DNA of 64,000 bases from an uncultured Lachnospiraceae bacterium (lineage in GTDB: Bacteria; Bacillota; Clostridia; Lachnospirales; Lachnospiraceae): assembly GCA_910584845.1 (NCBI GenBank), contig CAJUDH010000015.1:1-64000 (forward strand), given 5' to 3'. The position numbers and the translations under genes were made by a program. Shown here in pieces: positions 42,042 to 50,938 of the stretch (its first letter is position 1; every line of letters starts with the position of its first letter). The notes under the pieces were generated by a model, which saw nothing but the letters and a program-made list of their open reading frames with translations, was not told where the DNA came from and ran no database searches.

Positions 42042-44636
42042 ATGAAAGTGAAGCAAAAAAGAAATAGGACAGACAGAGGGATCCCGTTGATTTTTTTTAT
42101 TTTACTGATTTTCTGTATTTTAGGCACCGTGGTCTTCTCTGTAGCAAAAAGGATATCATCCGAGATGTCTTCCTCTGCAATCCACAATTTAAGAGAAAGC
42201 CTTGGCCTGATAAAAGGCACTTTAGAGGCAATCTTAATTAATGAAGCGGAATTTCAAAAAATGATTGCCCAAGAGATTACCATGGTGGAGGATCCCGAAG
42301 AGTTTATCCGATCTTATAAAAGAAACCGGACGGTAGTCAAAATATCCATGATTATGTCCGGGGAAACGGTAGGGGTATCCAATACCGGCGGCGAATTTTC
42401 AGAGGAGGCATTGGATTTTTCTGCCGGAAAGACGGTAGAGGGCCTTCCCATCTCCCAATCATACCTGAATAGCCTTGGCACGTGGGCGTACACAATGAAA
42501 TGCCCCGTGGTAAAAGACGGGGAAGAAATAGCGGTCCTTTATATGGAATATATATATGATTCTTTTGACGATGCGCTGCCAGGCAGTTTTTATAACGGAA
42601 AAGCCATGCTTTATGTTATGGATGCAAAAAGCGAACGGCTGGTGCTAAAGCCCAAAGGGATGGGGCAACGGAATGCCGGGCATTTAAACCTGCAGGATTT
42701 TTACCGTGCCAATAATATTTTGGAGCCGGATATTCAGGCGAAAGTTTCGGAAAGCGTGGAGAGCGGGAAAAACATCATGTTTTACCACGATATTCAGGAA
42801 GAAGGGGCACTGATCTATATGTGGTCGGTCAGTGGCGGTGAAATTTACCTTATCGGATATGTGCCGATTGAAGCGATTCAGCAGGAAGGAAGGGCGGTAA
42901 ACCAAAATATTTTAATTGTTGTCGTGGTAATGCTGGTAGCGTTCTTTTTGTGCTGCCTTTTATATTACTTTAACCAAAGGCAACAAAGCAAAGTCCGCAG
43001 GGAAAGGGAGGCGGAAAGGGAATTACATAGTAAGCAATTGGCAGAGGCATTGCAGGCAGCGCAAATTGCAAGCAAATCCAAGACCACATTCCTTTCCAAT
43101 ATGTCCCATGACATACGGACGCCTATGAATGCGATCCTTGGTTTTACCACATTGCTGGCCAAGGATGCAGATAACCCGGTCAAGGTCAGGGAATATACGA
43201 GAAAAATCACGGCTTCCGGTCAGCATTTGCTCAGCTTGATCAATGACGTCCTGGATGTCTCGAAGATCGAAAGCGGGAAAGTGGTCTTGACCATCGGGGA
43301 GTTTACGCTAAACAGCCTGATGTCTTCGGTGGACGCGATCATCCGTCCCATGGCCAATGCCAGAAGCCAGAACTTCGACGTATCCGTGACAGGCATTAAA
43401 CACGAATATCTGGTAGGGGACGAGACAAGGATCAACCAGATTTTGATTAACCTCCTTTCCAATGCCGTGAAATATACGCCCAAGGGCGGCAATATCTGGT
43501 TTCGCATTATTGGCCTGGAACAACGGTCCAGCCAGTATGAACATATCCGTATTGAAGTGGAGGATGACGGATATGGGATGACGCCGGAATATTTGAAGAC
43601 TATTTTTGAAGCGTTTACCAGGGCAGAAAACAGCACTACAAACAAAGTGCAGGGGACCGGGCTGGGTATGGCGATTACGAAAAATATTGTAGAACTTATG
43701 GGGGGGACCATAGATGTTTTTAGCGAGATAGACAAAGGGAGCCTTTTTTGTGTGGAGCTAGAACTTCGTATACCAGACGGGCAGGCGGACAAGGAATTTT
43801 GGAAAAATAACGGGATTTTCCGGATTTTGGCTGTAGACGACGACATAGAAATCTGCAAAAACATCCAGACGCTTATGCGGGATACCGGCGTCCTGGTAGA
43901 TACGGCCTTAGGCGGGGAAGAGGCCGTCCGGCTGATCAAGGATATGGGAAACGGAGGGCAGGATTACAATATGATCCTGCTGGACTGGAAAATGCCGGAT
44001 ATGGACGGCATAGAGACGGCGAAACAGATCCAGGGCCTGGCGCAAAGCGAAATCCCGATCCTGTTTTTGACCGCTTATGACGGCGACAATGTGGAAGAAG
44101 AAGCATTCCAGGTAGGAAGTGTGGGGGTTTTGGCAAAACCGTTTTTCGTATCCGCGTTTAAAGAAAAAATATTGGAGGCCAATGCCGGGAAAACGAAAGG
44201 CGATACGCAGGGAGGACCGGAGGCCGGCAGTTTAAAAGGCCTGCATTTGTTGGTTGCAGAAGACAACGAAATCAATGCGGAAATCCTTTGGGAACTTTTA
44301 GACCTGGAAGGGGCCACCTGCGAAATCATGGAAAATGGGAAGCTGGCCGTGGAGCGGTTTGAAAAAGCAAAGAATGGGGAGTTTGACGCCATTTTAATGG
44401 ACGTCCAGATGCCCGTGATGAACGGCTATGAGGCATCCAGGGCAATCCGGGCGTTGACGCGCAGGGACGCGGGGGAAATCCCGATTATTGCCATGACAGC
44501 CAACGCTTTTGCGGAAGATGTAAAGGAGGCGTTGGATGCCGGTATGAATGTCCATATCTCCAAGCCGATTGATATGGGATTGCTGAAGAAGGCTTTAAAC
44601 CAATGGATCCCAAGGCGGCCAGGAAGTAGCCGATAG
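42042..44636 (+). CDS. Hybrid sensor histidine kinase with two receiver domains
   Basis: The 864-residue protein has two membrane helices (about 14-34 and 288-310) around a 250-residue extracellular sensor. A HisKA domain follows with His356 (SHDIRTPMNAI), then an ATPase domain with N-box NLLSNAVKYTP, EDDGYGM and GTGLGMAI. Receiver 1 has phospho-acceptor Asp648 (LLDWKMP), and receiver 2 has Asp787 (LMDVQMP). No Hpt or DNA-binding output is attached, so the output partner lies elsewhere. The next gene, 25 bases on, is a solute-binding lipoprotein, which could feed the sensor with ligand. The ATG at 42042 follows GGGATGG; in-frame ATGs at 42003 and 42024 are less well placed. Confidence 0.9.
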   Translation: MKVKQKRNRTDRGIPLIFFILLIFCILGTVVFSVAKRISSEMSSSAIHNLRESLGLIKGTLEAILINEAEFQKMIAQEITMVEDPEEFIRSYKRNRTVVKISMIMSGETVGVSNTGGEFSEEALDFSAGKTVEGLPISQSYLNSLGTWAYTMKCPVVKDGEEIAVLYMEYIYDSFDDALPGSFYNGKAMLYVMDAKSERLVLKPKGMGQRNAGHLNLQDFYRANNILEPDIQAKVSESVESGKNIMFYHDIQEEGALIYMWSVSGGEIYLIGYVPIEAIQQEGRAVNQNILIVVVVMLVAFFLCCLLYYFNQRQQSKVRREREAERELHSKQLAEALQAAQIASKSKTTFLSNMSHDIRTPMNAILGFTTLLAKDADNPVKVREYTRKITASGQHLLSLINDVLDVSKIESGKVVLTIGEFTLNSLMSSVDAIIRPMANARSQNFDVSVTGIKHEYLVGDETRINQILINLLSNAVKYTPKGGNIWFRIIGLEQRSSQYEHIRIEVEDDGYGMTPEYLKTIFEAFTRAENSTTNKVQGTGLGMAITKNIVELMGGTIDVFSEIDKGSLFCVELELRIPDGQADKEFWKNNGIFRILAVDDDIEICKNIQTLMRDTGVLVDTALGGEEAVRLIKDMGNGGQDYNMILLDWKMPDMDGIETAKQIQGLAQSEIPILFLTAYDGDNVEEEAFQVGSVGVLAKPFFVSAFKEKILEANAGKTKGDTQGGPEAGSLKGLHLLVAEDNEINAEILWELLDLEGATCEIMENGKLAVERFEKAKNGEFDAILMDVQMPVMNGYEASRAIRALTRRDAGEIPIIAMTANAFAEDVKEALDAGMNVHISKPIDMGLLKKALNQWIPRRPGSSR

Positions 44637-44661
44637 GTTTTATGAAAGAAAGGAAAGGGAT

Positions 44662-45969
44662 ATGAAAAGTAACACCAATAAGCTGTTGGCGTTTTGCCTG
44701 TCAGGGATTGCGGCATTTTCCATGGCGTCTTGCGCAGGAAAACCAGATGGGATTGAAAACCTGATAGTGGAAGAGCCGGATGAGGGGAAGGTTGTCAATT
44801 TGTTTGGCCCTATGGAAAAATCAAAACCAGGTGTGGATAACCTCTCCCGGACGGCGTTTGACAGGACAATAAGCATAGCGGAAGACAGCCTGGGGCTAAC
44901 GGTGGAATACCGCACTTATACGGCGGAGAATTACCAGGAAAAAACGTATGACGAGGTGATCCTTGACCGGGTACGCAACGATATGGACGATTTGTACCTG
45001 CTGAACCCGGACACCATCCAGATTTTAGGCGAAGAAGGGGAGTTGCTGGATTTATATACGCTTGACAATGCAAAGAATTTACGGGAAATCATAAAGACGG
45101 CCAATACCGTAGACGGAAAATTGGTTGCAATCCCCCAGGAGATTGTGGTGCATGGCCTTTTTATAAACAAAGACATGTTTGACCAGTATGGCCTTCTGCT
45201 TCCGGAGACACCGGAAGATTTGCTGGAATGCTGCAGGGTGTTGAAAGAAAACGGGATAGAAACCCCTATTGGCGCCAACCGATGGTGGCTGGAGAATTTC
45301 GTGTTTGCAATAGCTTATGCCGATTTGTATAACGGGGGGCACACACAAGAAGAAATAGAAGCACTTAACAAAGGGGAGCGAAAATACAGCGACTATATGC
45401 GCCCGGGGTTTGAATATTTGCAGGAATTGATTGACAAAGGGTATGTGGATGCGGAAACAGCCTATACTTATGAGGCGATTGAAGGGGAGGGCCCGGATTT
45501 CCTGGCCCAGAAAACGCCCATTGTAATGGCCTATTGGAGTGCGGCCAATACAGAGACAGCCTATGGAAATCCTGGGTTTAACATGCAGGTAATCGGATTT
45601 CCCAGCAGCCGGGGGCAGATGCCGGTGGTTTCTATGACCGGATATGGCATCAATGCCAACGCGCATCACCTGGAAGACACCAAAGCCGTGCTGGATATTA
45701 TCCTTTCCGATGAGGCGCTTCAAATTTATGCGGAAACCAACCAGGTGATTTCCCCTTCGAAAAATGTAGAGGTGGAATGTGCCCCTGCTTTGCGGCCGTT
45801 AAATGACAAGGTGCAGGACAATGTCTACGTGCTTGGCTCCAACGCAGGGATGAAAGTGGAACAGTGGGGGAACACCTGCCTCATTGTGCGGGATTTACTA
45901 AACGGGGCCACAATAGACGAGTGTATGGCTAAGTTTGACCGGCTGCAGGAGGAATCTTTAAAACCATAG
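44662..45969 (+). CDS. Extracellular solute-binding lipoprotein (ABC type 1)
   Basis: The 435-residue protein has a lipoprotein signal ending at Cys24 (MASC) and the fold signature of sugar-type periplasmic binding proteins. Landmarks are a Tyr/Thr-rich N-lobe, GKLVAIPQEIVVHGLFINKDMFDQYG near 150-175, a Trp pair in NRWWLENF, and GYGINANAHH near 325. No ABC permease or ATPase gene is nearby. It is co-transcribed with the hybrid kinase, so it may act as a ligand-sensing partner. GAAAGGAAAGGGAT precedes the ATG. The ligand is probably a sugar or oligosaccharide, but this is only a family-based guess. Confidence 0.85.
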   Translation: MKSNTNKLLAFCLSGIAAFSMASCAGKPDGIENLIVEEPDEGKVVNLFGPMEKSKPGVDNLSRTAFDRTISIAEDSLGLTVEYRTYTAENYQEKTYDEVILDRVRNDMDDLYLLNPDTIQILGEEGELLDLYTLDNAKNLREIIKTANTVDGKLVAIPQEIVVHGLFINKDMFDQYGLLLPETPEDLLECCRVLKENGIETPIGANRWWLENFVFAIAYADLYNGGHTQEEIEALNKGERKYSDYMRPGFEYLQELIDKGYVDAETAYTYEAIEGEGPDFLAQKTPIVMAYWSAANTETAYGNPGFNMQVIGFPSSRGQMPVVSMTGYGINANAHHLEDTKAVLDIILSDEALQIYAETNQVISPSKNVEVECAPALRPLNDKVQDNVYVLGSNAGMKVEQWGNTCLIVRDLLNGATIDECMAKFDRLQEESLKP

Positions 45970-46045
45970 AAAACAAAAGCTTCCGGCATAGATGCGGCCT
46001 CCCCGGAATACATTAGTAATAATCAAATTTTATGGGGAGGTCGTT

Positions 46046-46477
46046 ATGCGCAGAATTTTAAGAGGAAAAATGATGTGGCTTGCCTGCCTGCTGCTGTGGG
46101 CGTTCCTGGTCCGGGTATTGACCGGCTGCAGTGTGGAGAAAGAAAATCAGGACAAAGTACGGGATTTGGAATTTACGGTAGTGGGTGAAGCGGATTTGCC
46201 GGAGGAGCTGAAAAACCTGGTAATGGAAAAGAAAGCCGCACCGTTTAAGCTGACCTACAGCAATGACCAAGGGCTTTACATAGTGGTGGGATATGGGGAA
46301 CAGGCTACGGGCGGCTACAGTATTTCCGTAAACGAACTTTATTTGACGGAAAACTCGATTGTCATCGACACGGAGCTGAAAGGGCCGGAAAAAGGCGAGG
46401 ATGTGGGGGCGGAGAAGTCCTACCCGTACATTGTGGCCAAAACCGAATACTTGGAGAACCCCGTTATTTTCCAATAA
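46046..46477 (+). CDS. PrcB-like lipoprotein
   Basis: The 143-residue protein has a lipobox ending at Cys28 (LTGC) and a C-terminal PrcB-type domain (about 68-142), recognised by YIVVGYGEQATGGYSISV and YPYIVAKT. In Treponema, PrcB is part of the dentilisin protease complex. In Clostridia the domain occurs in many small lipoproteins of unknown role. It is preceded by a TATGGGGAGGTCGTT ribosome site and lies 76 bases after the solute-binding protein. It could belong to the same transcription unit. A protease-inhibitor role is only suggested by the domain name. Confidence 0.75.
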   Translation: MRRILRGKMMWLACLLLWAFLVRVLTGCSVEKENQDKVRDLEFTVVGEADLPEELKNLVMEKKAAPFKLTYSNDQGLYIVVGYGEQATGGYSISVNELYLTENSIVIDTELKGPEKGEDVGAEKSYPYIVAKTEYLENPVIFQ

Positions 46478-46842
46478 CCGGGAATGGTTTTGCCGTGTGC
46501 CAATTCGCACGGGAACATGTGCAGGCAGGCTTGCCTGCCTTGTTTGCAGGTAAGCTTCCACGGGGGTGCGTTTGAAAACCCGTCCCCGCCCGCCGTATCC
46601 ATTTTGCGGGACGTCATAGGCGCTTTCCGTAAGGGGGTGCCCCCATCGGGCCGGCGTAGCCTGTTATGCCCTCCTTATCGGGATCCGGCCTGCCACAAAA
46701 TATATGTACGTCTGGCAGAAAGCCATTTTCAAACACGCTCTGGCACTTGTCATCCTTGCCACACATATGATATGATTAGGAAGGCAAAAATCCTCAAAAA
46801 AAGGTTTTTTGGCGGCAAAGAAAACGAAAAGGGATGGCGAGT
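46478..46842. other. Intergenic region with dispersed repeat
   Basis: The 365 bases hold the palindromic repeat at 46517-46543 and several GC-rich dyads. An A-run and T-run pair near 46790-46810 could be part of a hairpin. No gene or clear riboswitch (T-box) is seen before the serine acetyltransferase. Confidence 0.4.
46517..46543. repeat. Palindromic dispersed repeat, copy 2
   Basis: GGCAGGC-TT-GCCTGCC (46524-46539) is a perfect palindrome inside a 27-base segment similar to 36374-36400. The differing bases still allow a palindrome in each copy. Confidence 0.45.
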
Positions 46843-47502
46843 ATGATTTTAAAGGATATTTGGCTGGATGTGAAGGCAGTTCAGGAGCGGGATCCGGCAG
46901 CAAGGAATGCATTAGAAGTATTGCTTTTATACCAAGGAGTCCATGCCCTGATATGGCATCGGTTTGCCCACTGGTTTTATACGCACCATATGTTTTTTAT
47001 TGCCCGGTTTATTTCCCAGTTAGCGAGGTTTTTTACATTGATTGAAATTCATCCAGGCGCAGAAATGGGGCATGGTATTTTGATTGACCATGGCTGTGGG
47101 GTAGTGATTGGGGAGACTACGGTGGTGGGGGACAATTGCACCATCTACCAGGGGGTGACATTGGGGGGCGTAGGCTTAAACAAAGGGAAACGCCATCCGA
47201 CCTTGGGGAATAACGTAACCGTGGGGGCAGGGGCAAAAATCCTGGGCGCCTTTGAAGTTGGGGACAACTGCAGGGTTGCCGCCAACGCGGTACTGCTGAA
47301 ACCTTTAGAGAATGACACAACTGCCGTGGGGATCCCTGCCCGCCCGGTAAAGATTGGCGGCGTGCCGGTCCCGAAAGACCAGACGGCGGCGGTGACCATG
47401 GAACAGTTTAAAGCTATGGAAGAGAGGGTTCTGCAGATGGAAGAAGAGCTGGAACGCTTGCAAAAAGAATTGGCGGCTGCTTCCGGACATTCGGAAACAT
47501 AA
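46843..47502 (+). CDS. cysE: Serine O-acetyltransferase
   Basis: The 219-residue enzyme makes O-acetylserine, the precursor of cysteine. It has an N-terminal helical part (DIWLDVKAVQERDPAARNALEVLL) and a left-handed beta-helix of hexapeptide repeats with the catalytic His in IDHGCGVVIGET and the motif TLGGVGLNKGKRHPT. A C-terminal coiled extension follows (EERVLQMEEELERLQKELAA). It is the short EpsC-like form of Firmicutes. The ATG at 46843 is chosen because AAAAGGG is then 9 bases away, whereas it touches the ATG at 46834. A hairpin directly after the stop overlaps the leader of the next gene. Confidence 0.9.
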   Translation: MILKDIWLDVKAVQERDPAARNALEVLLLYQGVHALIWHRFAHWFYTHHMFFIARFISQLARFFTLIEIHPGAEMGHGILIDHGCGVVIGETTVVGDNCTIYQGVTLGGVGLNKGKRHPTLGNNVTVGAGAKILGAFEVGDNCRVAANAVLLKPLENDTTAVGIPARPVKIGGVPVPKDQTAAVTMEQFKAMEERVLQMEEELERLQKELAAASGHSET

Positions 47503-47510
47503 TTTGCCTG

Positions 47511-47566
47511 GCACCCACATACACTTTCTATAAGATATGAAAATAGAAAGTAAGGTGGGTGCTTTT
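47511..47566 (+). terminator. Terminator hairpin that overlaps the next gene's ribosome site
   Basis: GCACCCAC (47511-47518) pairs with GTGGGTGC (47555-47562), and ACTTTCTAT (47523-47531) with ATAGAAAGT (47543-47551). Then TTTT follows. The 3' arm contains the AAGGTGGG ribosome site of the gene whose ATG is at 47569. Confidence 0.7.
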
Positions 47567-47568
47567 CC

Positions 47569-49149
47569 ATGTTGGAGCTGGTGAAACGGAATATACATAT
47601 GAACCGCTGGAAGAATCAGGTCAGCACACAGGTGACCTTGGATGATGACTTTATCGTCCCGGATACGATGAATGATATTGCCCAGATCGTCTTGGACGCA
47701 GGGGAAATCCAGATGGAGCCGGTGAAAGTCCAAAGTGAGAAAGTGGCGGTGCGGGGGAAGCTTGATTTTCATATATTGTACCGCAAGGAAGAGGGGGGCC
47801 TGCAGACATTGGGGGGATTGATCCCTTTTGAAGAGACGGTCAACGTGCCGGGCCTGGAAGAAAAGGATTATGTGGGGGTCAGCTGGCAGCTGGATGATTT
47901 AAATGTAGATATGATTAATTCCCGGAAATTAAGCATCAAGGCCATTGTGACCCTGGAAGTCAAAGTGGAATCTTTGTTTGACACAGAAGCAGCCGTGGAC
48001 CTGGGGGCGGTGGAGGACGGGGAAGACGGTACGCCCCAGATTGAGTCTTTAAAACGGCTGATTGATGTGGCGGCGATTGCCCTCCGGCGGAAAGATACTT
48101 ACCGGCTGAAAGAGGAAATCACCTTGTCCGGAAGCAAACCGGCCATTGACCGGATCCTTTGGACAGAAATGCGCCTGGCCGGCGTGTCCACCCGGCCTTT
48201 GGACGGACAGATCCATCTGGAGGGGTCTTTGATGGTGTTTGCCGTCTATGAAAGCGAAGGCGACAGCCCCATTATCCAATGGGTAGAGGAAACCATTCCT
48301 TTCTCCGGGGAACTGGAGATGCAAGGGGCAGTGGAAGAGATGATTCCGGCTATTTCAGCCCGTTTAATCCACAAAGAAATAGAAGAAAAGCCAGATTATG
48401 ACGGCGAGATGCGGGAATTGGAAGTGGATGCGGTTATTGAGCTGGATATTCGGCTTTATCAGGAACAGCAGCTGGAAATTTTAAGCGACCTTTATGCCAC
48501 CAACCGGGAGCTGACCGTAGATACCGGGGAGGCCTGTTTCGATAAAATCCTTGCCCGTAACACCGGGAAATGTAAGATAGCAGAAAAAGTGGCCATAGGC
48601 GGCGGGCCCAGGATTTTACAGATTTGCCACAGCAACGGTATGGTAAAGCTGGATGAGGTGGAAGCCAGGGAAAATGTGCTGGTTATGGACGGGGTGCTGG
48701 AGGTGCGTATCTTATACCTTACGGATGACGACAGCCAGCCGGTGCAGTCTGTGACAGAGCATCTTCCGTTCCATTACGAAGCGGAAGCCCCCAACATCAG
48801 CCAGGACAGCATCTGGTACCTGGAAACCGATGTAGAACAACTGATGGCGGCTATGGTAGGCGGGGAAACGGTGGAAGTAAAAGCGGTAGTCCTTTTGGAT
48901 ATGCTGGTGCTGCAGCCCATTTGCCGTTCCGTAATCTTGCGGGCGGAGACGGCGCCGTTGGATACAAAGAAATTGCAGCAGATGCCGGGGATTGTGGGAT
49001 ACCTGGTACAGGAAGGCGATGAACTGTGGAATATTGCCAAACGTTTCCATACGACTACGGAAAATATCATAAATACAAATAACTTGTCTTCTGACACGGT
49101 ACGGCCGGGGGATTGCCTGATCCTGGTAAAAGAAATCGTGCGGGCATAG
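47569..49149 (+). CDS. sipL: SipL-like spore coat/morphogenesis protein (DUF3794 plus LysM)
   Basis: The 526-residue protein has repeated DUF3794 (SPOCS) segments (about 1-140, 165-300 and 320-455; for example VRGKLDFHILY and GVLEVRILYL). A C-terminal LysM domain lies at about 478-522 (GYLVQEGDELWNIAKRFHTTTENI). This is the layout of clostridial SipL, which with SpoIVA forms the basal layer of the spore coat around the forespore. It is therefore good evidence for a spore former. No signal peptide is present, as expected for a mother-cell protein. Its ribosome site AAGGTGGG is buried in a terminator-like hairpin right before the ATG. Confidence 0.88.
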   Translation: MLELVKRNIHMNRWKNQVSTQVTLDDDFIVPDTMNDIAQIVLDAGEIQMEPVKVQSEKVAVRGKLDFHILYRKEEGGLQTLGGLIPFEETVNVPGLEEKDYVGVSWQLDDLNVDMINSRKLSIKAIVTLEVKVESLFDTEAAVDLGAVEDGEDGTPQIESLKRLIDVAAIALRRKDTYRLKEEITLSGSKPAIDRILWTEMRLAGVSTRPLDGQIHLEGSLMVFAVYESEGDSPIIQWVEETIPFSGELEMQGAVEEMIPAISARLIHKEIEEKPDYDGEMRELEVDAVIELDIRLYQEQQLEILSDLYATNRELTVDTGEACFDKILARNTGKCKIAEKVAIGGGPRILQICHSNGMVKLDEVEARENVLVMDGVLEVRILYLTDDDSQPVQSVTEHLPFHYEAEAPNISQDSIWYLETDVEQLMAAMVGGETVEVKAVVLLDMLVLQPICRSVILRAETAPLDTKKLQQMPGIVGYLVQEGDELWNIAKRFHTTTENIINTNNLSSDTVRPGDCLILVKEIVRA

Positions 49150-49388
49150 TTTATTTGGAAAAAAATGTCTGAGGCGTCCACGCGTTTTCGGGAGATAATA
49201 GTGACAGTCACATTTTCAGCCAGAATGTATATATTATAAATGTAGGGCAGGCGGCGCTAAACCACAGCCGGGCGCTTTACGGGCTACCCGCATTCAGCTG
49301 GTGCTTCAGATAGATCAGGGAAACCTGGGCGGCATGCGTGAACTTGCAAGCACGGATGCCGTTTACATAAAAGGGCGGGATATTGGTT

Positions 49389-49673
49389 ATGAATTATACT
49401 TACCTTTTAAAATGCGCAGACGGAAGTTTTTACTGCGGATGGACCAACCATTTGAAAAAAAGGGTGGAAGCCCATAATAAGGGTATGGGCGCAAAATACA
49501 CAAAAGGGCGCAGGCCGGTAGTGCTGGCATATTATGAAGAGTATGCCACAAAACAGGAGGCCATGAGGCGGGAATATGAACTGAAACAGTTGACCCATGC
49601 GCAAAAGTCGGATTTGGCAGCCCTGTGCCCAAAAACTACTATGCCTGAGGGTATCGGGCAGGAAAAGCAGTGA
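49389..49673 (+). CDS. GIY-YIG nuclease domain protein
   Basis: The 94-residue protein is a single GIY-YIG domain of the UPF0213/YhbQ type. It begins with YTYLLKCADGSFYCGWT (the GIY-YIG strands), then KRVEAHNKGMGAKYTKGRRPV and EATKQEAMRREYELKQL, with the conserved Arg and Glu visible. The fold cuts phosphodiester bonds in DNA; the role of these small proteins is poorly known, and DNA repair is suggested. The start at 49389 is preceded by AAAGGGCGGG; a TTG two codons upstream is possible. A weak hairpin (49677-49703) follows. Confidence 0.85.
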   Translation: MNYTYLLKCADGSFYCGWTNHLKKRVEAHNKGMGAKYTKGRRPVVLAYYEEYATKQEAMRREYELKQLTHAQKSDLAALCPKTTMPEGIGQEKQ

Positions 49674-49739
49674 TGGTAGCAGCCTGGGTTGCCTGGGCTG
49701 CTATTTATAAGGAAAAGCGGCCGGCTTTCTTATCCTGCG

Positions 49740-49768
49740 TTTACATTTTCTTATATTTATAGTATAGT
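49740..49768 (+). promoter_or_regulatory. Promoter of the second polysaccharide block
   Basis: TTTACA (49740-49745) and TATAGT (49763-49768) are 17 bases apart, about 45 bases before the glf ATG. Confidence 0.6.
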
Positions 49769-49813
49769 AGGGGAAAGACAGCCATTGTGATTTAGAGGAA
49801 AGCAGGTATTTTC

Positions 49814-50914
49814 ATGAAAAAGTACGATTATGTATTGGTGGGGAGCGGCCTATATGCCGGGGTCTGGGCCAATGAGGCAAGGAAAAGGGGGCGGAAATGC
49901 CTGGTAGTGGAAAAGAGGGGCCATATTGGCGGGAATGTTTATTGTGAAGAGATGGAAGGCATTCACGTACATCGTTATGGGGCGCATATTTTTCATACCA
50001 GCGACCGTAAGGTATGGGATTATGTAAATGGGCTGGCAGAATTTAACCGCTATACCAACAGCCCGGTAGCAAATTACAGGGGCGAGATTTATAATATGCC
50101 TTTTAATATGAATACTTTTAGCAAAATGTGGGGGGTCAGCACGCCGGAAGAGGCAAAGATTATCATCGAAAAGCAAAAGAGGGCCGTTTCCGGGGAGCCG
50201 AAAAACCTGGAGGAGCAGGCCATCAGCCTGGTAGGGACGGATATTTACAAAAAATTGGTGAAAGGGTATACGGAAAAACAATGGGGGAAGGATTGTAAAG
50301 ATTTGCCGGCATTTATTATAAAAAGGCTGCCGGTGCGTTTTACTTATGACAACAATTATTTCGACGACCTGTATCAGGGGATCCCCATTGGCGGATATAA
50401 CGTGATTGTGGACAAGATGTTTGAGGACTGCACCGTTCACACAGGCGTGGATTACTTGCAGCACAAAGACTATTATGACAGTTTGGGTGATACGGTGGTT
50501 TATACCGGGGCAATCGACGCATATTTCCAGTACCAGTTCGGCAAATTGGAATACCGCAGCCTGCGGTTTGAGACAGAGGTATTGGATGTGGATAATTACC
50601 AGGGGGTGGCCGTGGTCAATTATACGGACCGGGACGTACCTTATACCAGGATTATCGAGCACAAACATTTTGAGTTTGGAAAACAGCCCAAAACAGTGGT
50701 TACGCGGGAATACCCGGCAGATTGGGACGAGGGCATGGAAGCTTATTATACGGTGAATGACGAAAAAAACCAGCAATTGTACCAGCAATATGCCGAATTG
50801 GCCAAGGGGGAGAAACACGTGGTTTTTGGTGGCCGGCTAGCGGAATACAAGTATTACGATATGGACAAGGTAATCGCTTCCGCTTTGGGGCGGATCCGAA
50901 AATATGGGCTTTAG
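49814..50914 (+). CDS. glf: UDP-galactopyranose mutase
   Basis: The 366-residue flavoenzyme turns UDP-galactopyranose into UDP-galactofuranose, the donor for Galf residues. It shows the FAD-binding start YDYVLVGSGLYAGVWA, the motif VVEKRGHIGGNVYCE, the GAHIFHTS segment, YTEKQWGKD and the C-terminal FGGRLAEYKYYDMD. Length is typical. It opens the second glycan block and implies that the polymer contains Galf. Its promoter lies at 49740-49768. The GT8-GT2 fusion follows 24 bases later. Confidence 0.96.
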   Translation: MKKYDYVLVGSGLYAGVWANEARKRGRKCLVVEKRGHIGGNVYCEEMEGIHVHRYGAHIFHTSDRKVWDYVNGLAEFNRYTNSPVANYRGEIYNMPFNMNTFSKMWGVSTPEEAKIIIEKQKRAVSGEPKNLEEQAISLVGTDIYKKLVKGYTEKQWGKDCKDLPAFIIKRLPVRFTYDNNYFDDLYQGIPIGGYNVIVDKMFEDCTVHTGVDYLQHKDYYDSLGDTVVYTGAIDAYFQYQFGKLEYRSLRFETEVLDVDNYQGVAVVNYTDRDVPYTRIIEHKHFEFGKQPKTVVTREYPADWDEGMEAYYTVNDEKNQQLYQQYAELAKGEKHVVFGGRLAEYKYYDMDKVIASALGRIRKYGL

Positions 50915-50938
50915 GCCCGTGTGAAAGGGGGCTTTGCC

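Noticed and set aside
49262..49388. Open stretch before the GIY-YIG gene encoding LVLQIDQGNLGGMRELAS
   Set aside because: It looks peptide-like but has no start codon or ribosome site and runs out of frame into the nuclease gene. It was not called as a gene remnant without a homologue.
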